Assembly: GCF_041397485.1 (NCBI RefSeq)
Contig: NZ_JAWKWO010000003.1
Location: 124,001 to 188,000, forward strand
DNA: 64,000 nt
Source: Zhengella sp020637775
Lineage (GTDB): Bacteria > Pseudomonadota > Alphaproteobacteria > Rhizobiales > Rhizobiaceae
Direction: 5' to 3'
Made by a program: the position numbers and the translations under genes. The notes under the pieces were generated by a model. The model was not told where the DNA came from. It worked only from the letters and a program-made list of their open reading frames with translations, and made no database searches. Below are positions 7,826 through 16,130 of this stretch, in pieces; positions within the stretch are counted from its first letter, which is position 1, and each line of letters begins with the position of its first letter.

Positions 7826-9190
7826 ATGGCAGGAACGTTGAGTTTCGAGGAACTGAAGAATCGGGCGTCGGACGGTTCGATCGACACCGTTCTGGTCTGC
7901 ATGGTCGACATGCAGGGCCGCCTCATGGGCAAGCGCTTTCATGTCTCGAACTTCATCGAGAGCGGCCATGAGGAAACCCATTGCTGCAACTACCTTCTGG
8001 CGACCGATATCGAAATGGCCACGCCGGACGGCTATGCCTCGACCTCGTGGGAAAAGGGCTATGGCGACTACGTCATGAAGCCGGATCTGGCGACCCTGCG
8101 GCCGCTGCCATGGCTCGAAGGCACCGCCATGGTGATCTGCGACCTGATCGACCACCACACCCATGAACCGGTGCCCCATTCGCCCCGCCAGATCCTCAAG
8201 ACACAGGTCGAGCGCGCGGCGCGCATGGGCTTCACGCCCATGATGGCGACCGAACTGGAGTTCTTCCTGTTCGAGAAGAGCTTCGACGAGGTCCGCAAGT
8301 CCGGCTTCCGCGATCTCGCGCCGCTTGCCGGCTACAATGCCGATTATGCCATCCAGCTTTCCACCAAGGACGAGCACGTGATGCGCCCGGTGCGCAACAT
8401 GCTGGTGGCCGCCGGCGTTCCGGTCGAGAATTCCAAGGGCGAGGCCGAGGCCGGTCAGGAAGAACTCAACATCCGCTATGCCGATGCCCTGCTTGCCGCC
8501 GACCACCACACGATCGCCAAGCAGGCGGTGAAGGAAATCGCCATGCAGAAGGGGCATTCGGCCACCTTCGTCTCCAAGTGGCACCACAACCGCGTCGGCA
8601 GCGCGGCGCATATCCACCAGTCGCTGGCGGGCCCGGACGGGCCTGCCTTCCATGATCCGGACGCGGAACTGTCCATGTCCGCGACCATGAAGGCCTATGT
8701 GGCGGGATTGCTGAAATATTCTGCCGAGATGACGGTCTTCCTGGCGCCCTATATCAACAGCTACAAGCGGTTCCTGCCGGGCACCTTCGCGCCGACAAAG
8801 ATCGCCTGGAGCATCGACAACCGCACGGCGGGCTACCGGCTCGTCGGCGACGGCACGAAGGGTGTGCGCATCGAATGCCGTATTCCCGGCTCCGACATCA
8901 ATCCCTACCTTGCCTGCGCCGCCCAGCTTGCCGCCGGCCTCTCGGGCATCGAGGAAGGGCTTTCCCTTGACGGACCGGTGACCGGCGATGTCTACGCCAT
9001 GGAGCATGTGCCCTCGATTCCGCACACGCTGCGCGATGCGACGGAAGCCCTGCGGGGCTCGGCCATGCTGCGCAGGACGATGGGCGACCAGGTCGTGGAC
9101 CACTATTGCCGTGCCGCGGAAGTCGAACAGGAAGCCTTCGACGCCGTGGTGACGGATTGGGAAATTGCCAGGGGATTTGAAAGGGCCTGA
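7826..9190 (+). CDS. Glutamine-synthetase-family gamma-glutamyl-amine ligase (PuuA-like)
   Basis: A 454-residue GS-fold ligase. Motifs in order are VDMQGRLMGKR (about 27-37), the metal/glutamate site ELEFF (143-147), GEAEAGQEELN (205-215), GSAAHIHQS (258-266), NSYKRF (311-316) and RIECR plus NPY (348-361). The GEAEAGQ form and NSYKR are typical of PuuA/IpuC-type enzymes, which use ATP to join glutamate to an amine rather than to ammonia. The site lacks the adenylylation-loop Tyr context of GlnA. With aldehyde and alcohol dehydrogenases directly downstream and an amide hydrolase upstream, a gamma-glutamylation pathway is the best reading. RBS GGGGGAG precedes the ATG. Confidence 0.85.
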   Translation: MAGTLSFEELKNRASDGSIDTVLVCMVDMQGRLMGKRFHVSNFIESGHEETHCCNYLLATDIEMATPDGYASTSWEKGYGDYVMKPDLATLRPLPWLEGTAMVICDLIDHHTHEPVPHSPRQILKTQVERAARMGFTPMMATELEFFLFEKSFDEVRKSGFRDLAPLAGYNADYAIQLSTKDEHVMRPVRNMLVAAGVPVENSKGEAEAGQEELNIRYADALLAADHHTIAKQAVKEIAMQKGHSATFVSKWHHNRVGSAAHIHQSLAGPDGPAFHDPDAELSMSATMKAYVAGLLKYSAEMTVFLAPYINSYKRFLPGTFAPTKIAWSIDNRTAGYRLVGDGTKGVRIECRIPGSDINPYLACAAQLAAGLSGIEEGLSLDGPVTGDVYAMEHVPSIPHTLRDATEALRGSAMLRRTMGDQVVDHYCRAAEVEQEAFDAVVTDWEIARGFERA

Positions 9191-9196
9191 AGCAAG

Positions 9197-10573
9197 ATGA
9201 GCCGCGTTGAACTGATTTCGCCGATCGACGGATCGGTCTACCTGACACGCGATGTGATGGGGCGCGAGGAGGCGTTGGCGGCGGCTGCGCGCTCGCGCGC
9301 GGCGCAACCGGCCTGGGCAGCCCGGCCGCTGGAGGAGCGCATAGCCCTCGTTCGCAAGGCAGGCGCCATCGTGGGCGAGACAACCGCGCGCATGGCCGTG
9401 GAGCTTGCTCACCAGATGGGACGGCCGGTGCGCTATGGCGGCGAGTTCGGCGGTTTCATCGAACGGGTGACCTACATGGCCGACATTGCCGGCGAGCATC
9501 TTGCGCCGGTGGTGATCGAGGACAGCGCTGCTTTCCGCCGCCAGATCAAGCGCGTTCCCTGGGGGGTGGCCCTTGTCGTCGCACCGTGGAACTACCCCTA
9601 CATGACCGCGATCAATACCATCGCGCCGGCGCTGATCGCGGGCAATACCATCATCCTGAAGCATGCCGCGCAGACGCTTCAGGTTGGTGAGAGGCTGGCC
9701 GAAGCCTTCCATGAGGCCGGTGTTCCCGCCGACGTGTTCCAGACTATCATCATCGATCACGACACGACCGCCGCGCTGATTTCCGGCCGGCATGTCGATT
9801 TCGTGAATTTCACCGGCTCGGTGGCCGGCGGGCAGGCCATGGAACGGGCCGCGGCGGGCACCTTCATTCCGGTTTCCACGGAACTGGGCGGCAAGGATCC
9901 CGGCTATGTGCGCGCCGACGCGGATGTGGATGCCGCGGTGGATACGCTGATGGACGGGGCTATCTTCAATTCCGGGCAATGCTGCTGCGGCATCGAGCGC
10001 ATCTATGTGCATGAAAGCCTGTATGAGGATTTCGTGAGCAAGGCCGTGGCCTGGGCGCGCGGGCAGAAGCTCGGCAATCCGCTCGATCCGGAAACGACGC
10101 TCGGCCCCATGGCCAACATCCGCTTTGCCCGCGAAGTGCGCGCGCAGGTGGCAGAGGCGGTGGCCATGGGGGCGGTCGCCCATGTGGACCGCATGAACGC
10201 CGACAATGGCGAGAACACCTATGTCACGCCGCAGGTGCTCACCAATGTCACCCATGACATGCGGGTGATGCGGGACGAGACCTTCGGGCCGGTTGTCGGC
10301 ATCATGCCGGTTTCGGGCGATGACGAGGCCGTCGCCCTGATGAATGACAGCCGCTTCGGGCTCACAGCCTCGATCTGGACGCACGACGCGGGCGCGGCCG
10401 AGGCCATCGGCGACCGGCTGGAAACCGGAACCGTCTTCATGAACCGCTGCGACTATCTCGATCCGGCGCTGTGCTGGACAGGCTGCAAGGACACTGGCCG
10501 CGGTGCCGGCCTTTCCATGCTTGCCTACCAGGCCCTCACACGACCGAAATCCTATCACTTGAGGAAATCCTGA
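9197..10573 (+). CDS. NAD(P)-dependent aldehyde dehydrogenase
   Basis: A 458-residue ALDH-superfamily enzyme that oxidises an aldehyde to the acid. Visible sites are PWN (130-132), Lys155 in the cofactor site, FTGS (205-208), the general base Glu229 in ELGG, and catalytic Cys263 in GQCCC. At 458 residues it is slightly short at the N terminus, as in the short ALDH branch. It starts six bases after the GS-like gene and ends one base before the alcohol dehydrogenase start, so the three form a tight unit. Here it would oxidise the aldehyde made by the next gene's product. It is too short, and in the wrong context, to be BoxD. Confidence 0.9.
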   Translation: MSRVELISPIDGSVYLTRDVMGREEALAAAARSRAAQPAWAARPLEERIALVRKAGAIVGETTARMAVELAHQMGRPVRYGGEFGGFIERVTYMADIAGEHLAPVVIEDSAAFRRQIKRVPWGVALVVAPWNYPYMTAINTIAPALIAGNTIILKHAAQTLQVGERLAEAFHEAGVPADVFQTIIIDHDTTAALISGRHVDFVNFTGSVAGGQAMERAAAGTFIPVSTELGGKDPGYVRADADVDAAVDTLMDGAIFNSGQCCCGIERIYVHESLYEDFVSKAVAWARGQKLGNPLDPETTLGPMANIRFAREVRAQVAEAVAMGAVAHVDRMNADNGENTYVTPQVLTNVTHDMRVMRDETFGPVVGIMPVSGDDEAVALMNDSRFGLTASIWTHDAGAAEAIGDRLETGTVFMNRCDYLDPALCWTGCKDTGRGAGLSMLAYQALTRPKSYHLRKS

Positions 10574-10574
10574 C

Positions 10575-11720
10575 ATGGGTCCGACTGCAAACTGGTCCTA
10601 TCCTACCGCGATCCGCTTCGGCGCCGGGCGCATATCCGAGATCGTAGATGCATGCCGCGCGGCCGGCATCTCCCGGCCGCTGCTCGTCACCGACCGGGGT
10701 CTCGCCAACATGGAGATTACCAAGCGCACGCTCGACCTGGTGGAAGAGGCGGGCATGGCGCGGGCGATCTTCGCCGAGGTGGACCCCAATCCGAATGACA
10801 CCAATGTGGAAGCCGGACTCAAGGTCTATCGGGAAGGCGGCCATGACGGGGTCATCGCCTTCGGCGGCGGGTCTGGTCTCGATCTGGCCAAGACGCTCGC
10901 CTTCATGGCCGGCCAGACGCGGCCGCTCTGGGATTTCGAGGATATCGGCGACTGGTGGACGCGCGCCGATCCTGCCGGCATCCATCCGATTGTCGCCGTG
11001 CCGACAACGGCGGGAACCGGATCGGAAGTGGGCCGCGCCTCGGTCATCACCAATTCCGCCACCCGGGAAAAGAAGATCATCTTCCACCCGAAGATGCTGC
11101 CTTCTGTGGTGATCTGCGACCCGGAACTGACTGTCGGCATGCCGAAACCCATCACCGCCGGCACGGGACTCGATGCCTTCGCCCATTGCGTGGAAGCCTA
11201 TTCCAGCCCGCATTATCACCCGATGAGCCAGGGCATCGCGCTGGAGGGCATGCGCCTGGTCAAGGAATACCTGCCGCGCGCCTATGCCGATGGCACCGAC
11301 ATCGAGGCCCGCGCGCACATGATGAGCGCGGCGGCCATGGGCGCGACGGCATTCCAGAAGGGACTCGGTGCGATCCACGCGCTTTCGCATCCCGTCGGCG
11401 CCCACCATCACACGCATCACGGCACCACCAATGCGGTCTGCATGCCTGCCGTGCTCCGGTTCAACGCCGATGCTATCCGCGACCGTTTTGACGCGGCGGC
11501 GGCCTATCTGGGCATCGAGGGCGGGTTCGATGGCTTCCGCGCTTTCGTCGATGCCTTCAACGACAGCTTCGCCATCCCGAAGACGCTGACAGACCTGGGG
11601 GTTAAGAACCCGGACATCGACCGCCTCGTCGCCGACGCCTTGAAAGACCCGTCGACGGGCGGCAATCCGATCGAGATGACCGCCGAGAACACGCGCGCGC
11701 TCCTAGAGGCATTGCTCTGA
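10575..11720 (+). CDS. Iron-containing alcohol dehydrogenase
   Basis: A 381-residue group III alcohol dehydrogenase. The dinucleotide motif is GGGSGLDLAK (about 95-104), followed by PTTAGTGSE (about 140-148). The metal site is built from DAFAHCVEAYSS and the His-rich segment HALSHPVGAHHHTHHGTTN (about 268-286), matching the GxxH...H family signature. It would oxidise a primary alcohol, for example the hydroxyl of a gamma-glutamyl amino alcohol. Its presence, instead of the amine oxidase PuuB, is the main hint that the substrate carries an alcohol group. It closes the operon; no clear terminator follows. Confidence 0.9.
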   Translation: MGPTANWSYPTAIRFGAGRISEIVDACRAAGISRPLLVTDRGLANMEITKRTLDLVEEAGMARAIFAEVDPNPNDTNVEAGLKVYREGGHDGVIAFGGGSGLDLAKTLAFMAGQTRPLWDFEDIGDWWTRADPAGIHPIVAVPTTAGTGSEVGRASVITNSATREKKIIFHPKMLPSVVICDPELTVGMPKPITAGTGLDAFAHCVEAYSSPHYHPMSQGIALEGMRLVKEYLPRAYADGTDIEARAHMMSAAAMGATAFQKGLGAIHALSHPVGAHHHTHHGTTNAVCMPAVLRFNADAIRDRFDAAAAYLGIEGGFDGFRAFVDAFNDSFAIPKTLTDLGVKNPDIDRLVADALKDPSTGGNPIEMTAENTRALLEALL

Positions 11721-11943
11721 CAGGCCATGAGTCCGGCTGGCGCGGCACGATCTCGCCCGTGAGCCGAGACCGGAAACGCGTTCAGCAGGGCCAGGCCAAG
11801 GATCACCGGGCCGACGAAGGGTGCGGCTACCGCTGTCAGCGCCGGCCGGCCGGCCGGATGCATGGCCATCGACTCCTGGGAAAGGCCTGCATCCGGGACA
11901 AGGCGCAGGAGCGGTTTCTCCGGCCTTGTTTCCCGGAAGAACT

Positions 11944-12147
11944 GTGCGCGACGGTTCGGTCCTGGACATCGAATGGCTGGAGAAGAGCGACCGGCGCGCG
12001 GTCACCGGCGCAAGCCAGGGTTCCGGTTTCGGCACCCGCTTGCTGCACATGACCATTGAAAGCCAGTTGGGCGGCAAGGTCACCCATTGCCTCGGCAAGG
12101 ACGGTTTGCACTGCACGATGGCGATTTCCTTGTCCAGGGCACGGTAA
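11944..12147 (+). pseudogene. Relic of an HWE/HisKA_2 sensor histidine kinase (C-terminal end)
   Basis: One plus-strand frame encodes VRDGSVLDIEWLE, then GSGFGTRLLHMTIESQLGG and a closing DGLHCTMAISL. The order W-x-E, GFGxxL, QLGG and a final hydrophobic strand is what ends the ATPase domain of HWE and HisKA_2 kinases. The N-box, the phosphoacceptor region and the GGP motif are missing, and there is no start codon with a ribosome site. I read it as a decayed 3' end. The remaining bases of the 768-base stretch 11721-12488 show no convincing gene on either strand. Confidence 0.5.
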
Positions 12148-12349
12148 GCCTCCACCGCTCTCCCATTCAGAGTTGAAGTTTCCGGCACTAATCCCGCAGC
12201 GCGACTTGTTTGCCGGGGATCATTGGGCTATGTAAGCACCATCGTCTTTTCGGCCACTCCGGCATGGATCGGCGCTTCGCTATCCTTGGAAGCGCTTCTT
12301 GTATTCCAGCTTCGTGTTTGGAACCTCATTCGCCAGGGCCGAGCCGCTC

Positions 12350-12368
12350 GTCAGGCATGCTGCCTGAC
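12350..12368. other. Perfect hairpin upstream of rpsU
   Basis: GTCAGGCA and TGCCTGAC pair around a three-base loop, about 120 bases before the rpsU start. No T-run follows, so it is not a clear terminator. It could be a leader structure or a binding site. Confidence 0.35.
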
Positions 12369-12488
12369 ATGCAACCCCACGGGGGTCGCTGCGGTCAATC
12401 CGGTCCACAGGGCCAGCTTGCAGGCGTCATCGGTGTGCGTTCGCGGTTGCGGATGTGCAAGCAAAGGCACATGAGAACAGGAGAAAAA

Positions 12489-12731
12489 ATGCAGGTAATC
12501 GTTCGAGACAACAATGTCGACCAGGCGCTGCGGGTCCTGAAGAAGAAGATGCAGCGCGAAGGTGTCTTCCGCGAGATGAAGGCGCGCCGTTCCTACGAAA
12601 AGCCTTCCGAAAAGCGCGCACGCGAAAAGGGCGAGGCCATTCGCCGCAATCGCAAGGCCGCGCGCAAGCTGGCGCAGCGCGAAGGGCTGCTGCCGGGGCC
12701 GAAGCGCAAGGCGCGTCCGGGCGGGCGCTGA
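12489..12731 (+). CDS. rpsU: 30S ribosomal protein S21
   Basis: An 80-residue basic protein starting MQVIVRDNNVDQALRVLKKK, the hallmark S21 N terminus. A Lys/Arg-rich helix follows (about 25-66) with a basic tail ending GPKRKARPGGR. It is a small-subunit protein that helps base-pairing with the Shine-Dalgarno region. The ATG at 12489 is preceded by CAGGAG; longer readings from 12210 add about 90 unrelated residues and are rejected. The C-terminal extension beyond the usual 70 residues is normal in alphaproteobacteria, which often carry several S21 paralogues next to cold-shock genes, as here. Confidence 0.97.
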   Translation: MQVIVRDNNVDQALRVLKKKMQREGVFREMKARRSYEKPSEKRAREKGEAIRRNRKAARKLAQREGLLPGPKRKARPGGR

Positions 12732-12762
12732 CCTTTCCGGCCGGCAAGCCGTTGGCAGGCGG

Positions 12763-12790
12763 AAGATCGCAGACGAATGCGATCTTTGCC
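12763..12790 (+). terminator. Probable terminator after rpsU
   Basis: AAGATCGCA and TGCGATCTT form a nine-base-pair stem with a six-base loop, followed by a weak T-containing tail (TGCC). It begins 31 bases after the rpsU stop. Confidence 0.5.
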
Positions 12791-12970
12791 TGACGCCTTG
12801 TTTCAGCCATGTTTATGGGCTACTCACAATTCATCGATCTGCTTGTTGAACTTTGTCTACCGGCGCCTCACGCGCCCGCTGCGATTTTCCTCTTTCAAAT
12901 CGATCTACCCGGTTGACGCGCACGGTGCGCGGCAAACCACATCCCTATGACTGATTGAAAGGAAATCGTC
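12791..12970 (+). promoter_or_regulatory. Leader region of the cold-shock gene
   Basis: About 180 bases without an ORF precede the csp start. They include a 13-base inverted repeat GCGCACGGTGCGC (12918-12930) and end in the ribosome site GAAAGGAAA. Long structured 5' leaders are characteristic of cold-inducible csp mRNAs, so a temperature-responsive leader is plausible. No promoter hexamers were clear enough to call. Confidence 0.4.
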
Positions 12971-13180
12971 ATGACCGTCGGAACCGTCAAGTTCTTCAAC
13001 ACCACCAAGGGTTTTGGCTTCATCACGCCGGACGATGGCAAGCAGGATGTGTTCGTTCACATCTCCGCCGTCGAGCGCTCCGGCATGACCACGATCTCGG
13101 AAGGCCAGAAGGTCAGCTTCGAAGTCGTCCGTGACGCCCGTTCGGGCAAGAACGCGGCTGCGAACCTGCAGGCGCTCTGA
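12971..13180 (+). CDS. CspA-family cold-shock protein
   Basis: A 69-residue single cold-shock domain. RNP1 is KGFGFIT (about 13-19) and RNP2 is VFVHISAV (about 28-35). Both have the conserved aromatic residues that stack on single-stranded RNA or DNA. The opening TVGTVKFFNTTKGFG is typical of the alphaproteobacterial group. Cytoplasmic RNA chaperone; cold, stationary-phase or constitutive roles cannot be told apart by sequence. Strong terminator downstream; monocistronic. Confidence 0.97.
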   Translation: MTVGTVKFFNTTKGFGFITPDDGKQDVFVHISAVERSGMTTISEGQKVSFEVVRDARSGKNAAANLQAL

Positions 13181-13235
13181 TCTCTGTAACCGGCTGCCGC
13201 CAATGGGCCGGCGCCGTCGCGAGATACCAAACGGG

Positions 13236-13264
13236 AAGGCCGGGCGTTGCGTCCGGCCTTTTTT
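13236..13264 (+). terminator. Rho-independent terminator of the csp gene
   Basis: AAGGCCGG and CCGGCCTT form an eight-base-pair stem around a nine-base loop, continuing directly into six Ts (13259-13264). Confidence 0.9.
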
Positions 13265-13460
13265 CCTGCCTGCGACCCGGCTGCCTGCCGGCCTTGCACA
13301 CAGTGTTCCGGCATTATGTTCTTCCTCTCCCGGGTGCGGCGGTTGGCCGCAGGGCCGGCACGGGTTATGCTGACCGCACAGCTATGCGATGCGGCGTGTG
13401 TCCACACGCGCAAACCGCCCGCCAGTGGCGGCAGATGGCTGATCCGAGGGAGGAAAATCC

Positions 13461-13922
13461 ATGACAATCGACCTGAACATCAACGGCAAGACGATAAGCG
13501 TCGACGCGCCGCAGGACATGCCGCTGCTCTGGGCCATTCGCGACATGGCACGGCTGACCGGCACGAAATTCGGCTGCGGCGTGGCATCCTGCGGTGCCTG
13601 CACGGTTCACGTGGACGGCGTGCCGGTGCGCTCCTGCCAGACCTTTGTCGGCGATGTGGCCGGCAAGCCGATCACGACGATCGAGGGGCTGTCCGGCCCT
13701 GTCGCGGAGGCAGTGCAGGGCGCGTGGCGCGATCTCGACGTGGTGCAATGCGGCTATTGCCAGTCCGGGCAGATCATGCAGGCCGTCGGGCTGTTGAGCG
13801 AAAACGCCAAGCCGACGGATGCCGACATCGACGCAGGCATGAGCGGCAATGTCTGCCGCTGCGCCACCTATGTGCGTATTCGCGCCGCCATCCATGAAGC
13901 CGCCAACCGGATGGAGGGCTGA
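13461..13922 (+). CDS. (2Fe-2S) subunit of a molybdenum hydroxylase, IorA-like
   Basis: A 153-residue small subunit. A plant-type [2Fe-2S] cluster is bound by Cys39, Cys44, Cys47 and Cys59 (GCGVASCGAC). A second cluster in the helical domain is bound by Cys97, Cys100, Cys132 and Cys134 (QCGYC, CRC). This is the standard layout of the small subunit of xanthine-oxidase-family enzymes. Pairing with a single large subunit and no FAD subunit indicates the isoquinoline 1-oxidoreductase or aldehyde-oxidoreductase type, which passes electrons to the respiratory chain. RBS GGGAGGA. The partner starts three bases after the stop. Confidence 0.9.
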   Translation: MTIDLNINGKTISVDAPQDMPLLWAIRDMARLTGTKFGCGVASCGACTVHVDGVPVRSCQTFVGDVAGKPITTIEGLSGPVAEAVQGAWRDLDVVQCGYCQSGQIMQAVGLLSENAKPTDADIDAGMSGNVCRCATYVRIRAAIHEAANRMEG

Positions 13923-13925
13923 GCC

Positions 13926-16073
13926 ATGACCATCAATGCCAATCGCCGCAATTTCCTGAAGGGTACGGCGGCCCTATCCGCCGCGCTCGTCGTGGGTCTG
14001 GACACAAGCGGCCTGTGGGCTGCAGCTTCGGACGCCGGCCTCATGCCAAACCCCTTCGTACGCATTGCGCCGGACGGAACCGTGACCGTCATCCTGAAGC
14101 ATTTTGAAATGGGGCAGGGCACGACCACCGGGCTCGCCACGCTGGTGGCGGAAGAACTGGATGCCGACTGGGCGAAAGTGGTCACCGAATTCGCTCCCGC
14201 CGATGCCAGCCGCTATGCCAACAGCGCCTTTGGCATCCAGGGCACGGGCGGGTCCACGGCCATCGCCAATTCCTTCATGCAATATCGCGAAGCGGGCGCG
14301 GCGGCAAAATCGCTGCTGATCCAGGCGGCTGCAAGGGAATGGGATGTGCCGGCCGGCGAGATCGCCGTTTCGCAGGGCATCCTCACGCATGGCAACAAGA
14401 CCGCCGCGTTCGGCGACCTGGTGGGCAAGGTGCCTTCCGATGCCAAGCCGGATGCCAGGCTGAAGTCGCCCGACCAGTTCGTGCTGATCGGCAAGGACCA
14501 TCTGCCGCGCAAGGATACGCCGGCCAAGACGAACGGCACGGCGACATTCGCCATCGACGTCGTGCCGGAGGGCACGGTTTATGCCGTCGTGCTGCATCCG
14601 CCGAAATTCGGCGGCACTGTCAAATCGGTCGATGACACGGAAGCCCGCAAGGTGCCCGGTGTCGTGGATGTCCGCCAGGTGCCAACCGGTGTTGCCGTCT
14701 ATGCGGCGCATACCTGGGCGGCGATCAAGGGCCGCGAGGCGCTCAACGTCGAATGGGATTTCTCAAAGGCCGAAACCCGCTCGTCCGATGCGATGGAAGC
14801 GGACTATGCCAAGGCGCTCGACGGGGAAGGCCTGGTGGCGCGCAATGACGGCGATGCCGCCGGCACGCTGGCCGCGGCCGACAAGACCATCGAGGCGGAA
14901 TTCCACTTTCCTTTCCTCGCCCATGCGCCGATGGAGCCGCAGAACTGCGTCGTTCAGATCGCGGATGGCAAGGCGACGCTGTGGGACGGAAACCAGTTCC
15001 AGACCGTGACGCAGGGCGCTGTCGGTGCGATTTCGGGCGTGGGCGCCGAAAACACGGCGATCCATACCGTCTATGCCGGTGGCTCGTTCGGGCGACGCGC
15101 CAATTTCAATGCCGATTACCAGGCTGAAGCGACCATGGTTGCCGCGGCCCTGGGCAATGGCAAGCCGGTCAAGCTGGTCTGGACACGCGAGGACGACATC
15201 CGCGGCGGCTATTACCGGCCGATGACCAAGCACCGCATCCGCGCCGGGATCGACAAGGACGGAAAGGTGGTGGCCTGGCATTCGAGCCTGGCCAACAAGT
15301 CGATCTTCACCGGAACGCCGATGGAGCCGGCGGTCGTGCACAATGGTGTCGATCACTTCTCGGTCGAGGGGGCGTCGGACACCGCCTATGCCATTCCCAA
15401 TCTCCGGGTGGATGTGCGCAACATGGAAACGCCGATGCCGGTGCTTTGGTGGCGCTCGGTGGGGCACAGCCATTCGGGCTATGCGATGGAAGTGGCCATC
15501 GACATGCTGGCGGAGGCTGCCGGGCGCGATCCGGTTGCCTTGCGCGAGGAATTGCTGGCCAATGCGCCGCGCCATCTGGGCGTGTTGCGGCTGGTGGCGG
15601 ACAAGGCGCGCTGGGGCAGCGAGCTGCCGGAGAACTGGGGCAGGGGCGTGGCCGTGCACAAGTCGTTCGATTCCTATGTGGCGGAAGTCGCGGAGGTTTC
15701 CGTGACCGATGGCAAGGTGAAGCTGGAGCGGATCGTGGCGGCCGTCGATGTCGGCGTTGCGGTCAATCCGGATGTCATCCGCGCGCAGGTCGAAGGCGCC
15801 ATCGGCTACGGCATCGGCCATGTGATGCGCAACAAGATCACGCTGACAGATGGCGTGGTGGACCAGTCGAACTTCCCCGACTACGAGCCGCTCAGGATCA
15901 GCGACATGCCGAAGATCGAGGTGCATATCGTGCCCTCGAACGAGGCGCCGACGGGAATTGGCGAGCCGGGACTGCCGCCGGCGGGACCGGCCATCGCCAA
16001 TGCGATCTTCGCGGCGACCGGCAAGCGCGTCATGCGGCTGCCGATGATCGATGACGGGATCGAGTTCGCCTGA
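13926..16073 (+). CDS. Molybdopterin-binding catalytic subunit, IorB-like
   Basis: A 715-residue large subunit with an N-terminal twin-arginine-like signal (NRRNFLKGTAALSAALVVG), so the heterodimer is probably exported with the Fe-S subunit. FEMGQGTTTGLATLVAEELD and GTGGSTAI near the N terminus, GGSFGRR in the middle and GIGEPGLPPAGPAIANAI at the C terminus are molybdenum-pterin contacts. The last contains the GEP motif, whose Glu is the catalytic base. IorB proteins hydroxylate N-heterocycles or oxidise aldehydes; the substrate is not deducible. No maturation gene or c-type cytochrome lies beside it. Confidence 0.88.
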   Translation: MTINANRRNFLKGTAALSAALVVGLDTSGLWAAASDAGLMPNPFVRIAPDGTVTVILKHFEMGQGTTTGLATLVAEELDADWAKVVTEFAPADASRYANSAFGIQGTGGSTAIANSFMQYREAGAAAKSLLIQAAAREWDVPAGEIAVSQGILTHGNKTAAFGDLVGKVPSDAKPDARLKSPDQFVLIGKDHLPRKDTPAKTNGTATFAIDVVPEGTVYAVVLHPPKFGGTVKSVDDTEARKVPGVVDVRQVPTGVAVYAAHTWAAIKGREALNVEWDFSKAETRSSDAMEADYAKALDGEGLVARNDGDAAGTLAAADKTIEAEFHFPFLAHAPMEPQNCVVQIADGKATLWDGNQFQTVTQGAVGAISGVGAENTAIHTVYAGGSFGRRANFNADYQAEATMVAAALGNGKPVKLVWTREDDIRGGYYRPMTKHRIRAGIDKDGKVVAWHSSLANKSIFTGTPMEPAVVHNGVDHFSVEGASDTAYAIPNLRVDVRNMETPMPVLWWRSVGHSHSGYAMEVAIDMLAEAAGRDPVALREELLANAPRHLGVLRLVADKARWGSELPENWGRGVAVHKSFDSYVAEVAEVSVTDGKVKLERIVAAVDVGVAVNPDVIRAQVEGAIGYGIGHVMRNKITLTDGVVDQSNFPDYEPLRISDMPKIEVHIVPSNEAPTGIGEPGLPPAGPAIANAIFAATGKRVMRLPMIDDGIEFA

Positions 16074-16087
16074 GACGTGACGATGAT

Positions 16088-16118
16088 GGCCGGGGCGGGT
16101 TCCTGCCGCGCCCCGGCC
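16088..16118. terminator. GC-rich hairpin between convergent genes
   Basis: GGCCGGGGCG pairs with CGCCCCGGCC over ten base pairs with an eleven-base loop. It lies between the stop of the molybdenum enzyme and the stop of the convergent glpR-like gene, and may end both transcripts. A pyrimidine tract (CTTTCTTC) follows on the plus strand after a short gap. Confidence 0.5.
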
Positions 16119-16130
16119 ACCGGCCTTTCT

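Noticed and set aside
9197..10573. Aldehyde dehydrogenase as the missing BoxD
   Set aside because: BoxD proteins are longer and lie in box clusters; this gene is fused by position to the GS-like and alcohol dehydrogenase genes and has no BoxR-type site upstream.
7805..10576. A 923-codon minus-strand frame opposite the GS-like and aldehyde dehydrogenase genes
   Set aside because: It is the antisense shadow of two strongly supported genes in a GC-rich genome; it has repetitive His/Arg/Gly composition, no family motif and no ribosome site.
12210..12488. In-frame N-terminal extension of rpsU
   Set aside because: S21 starts MQVIVRDN across bacteria, and the AGGAG site directly precedes that ATG.
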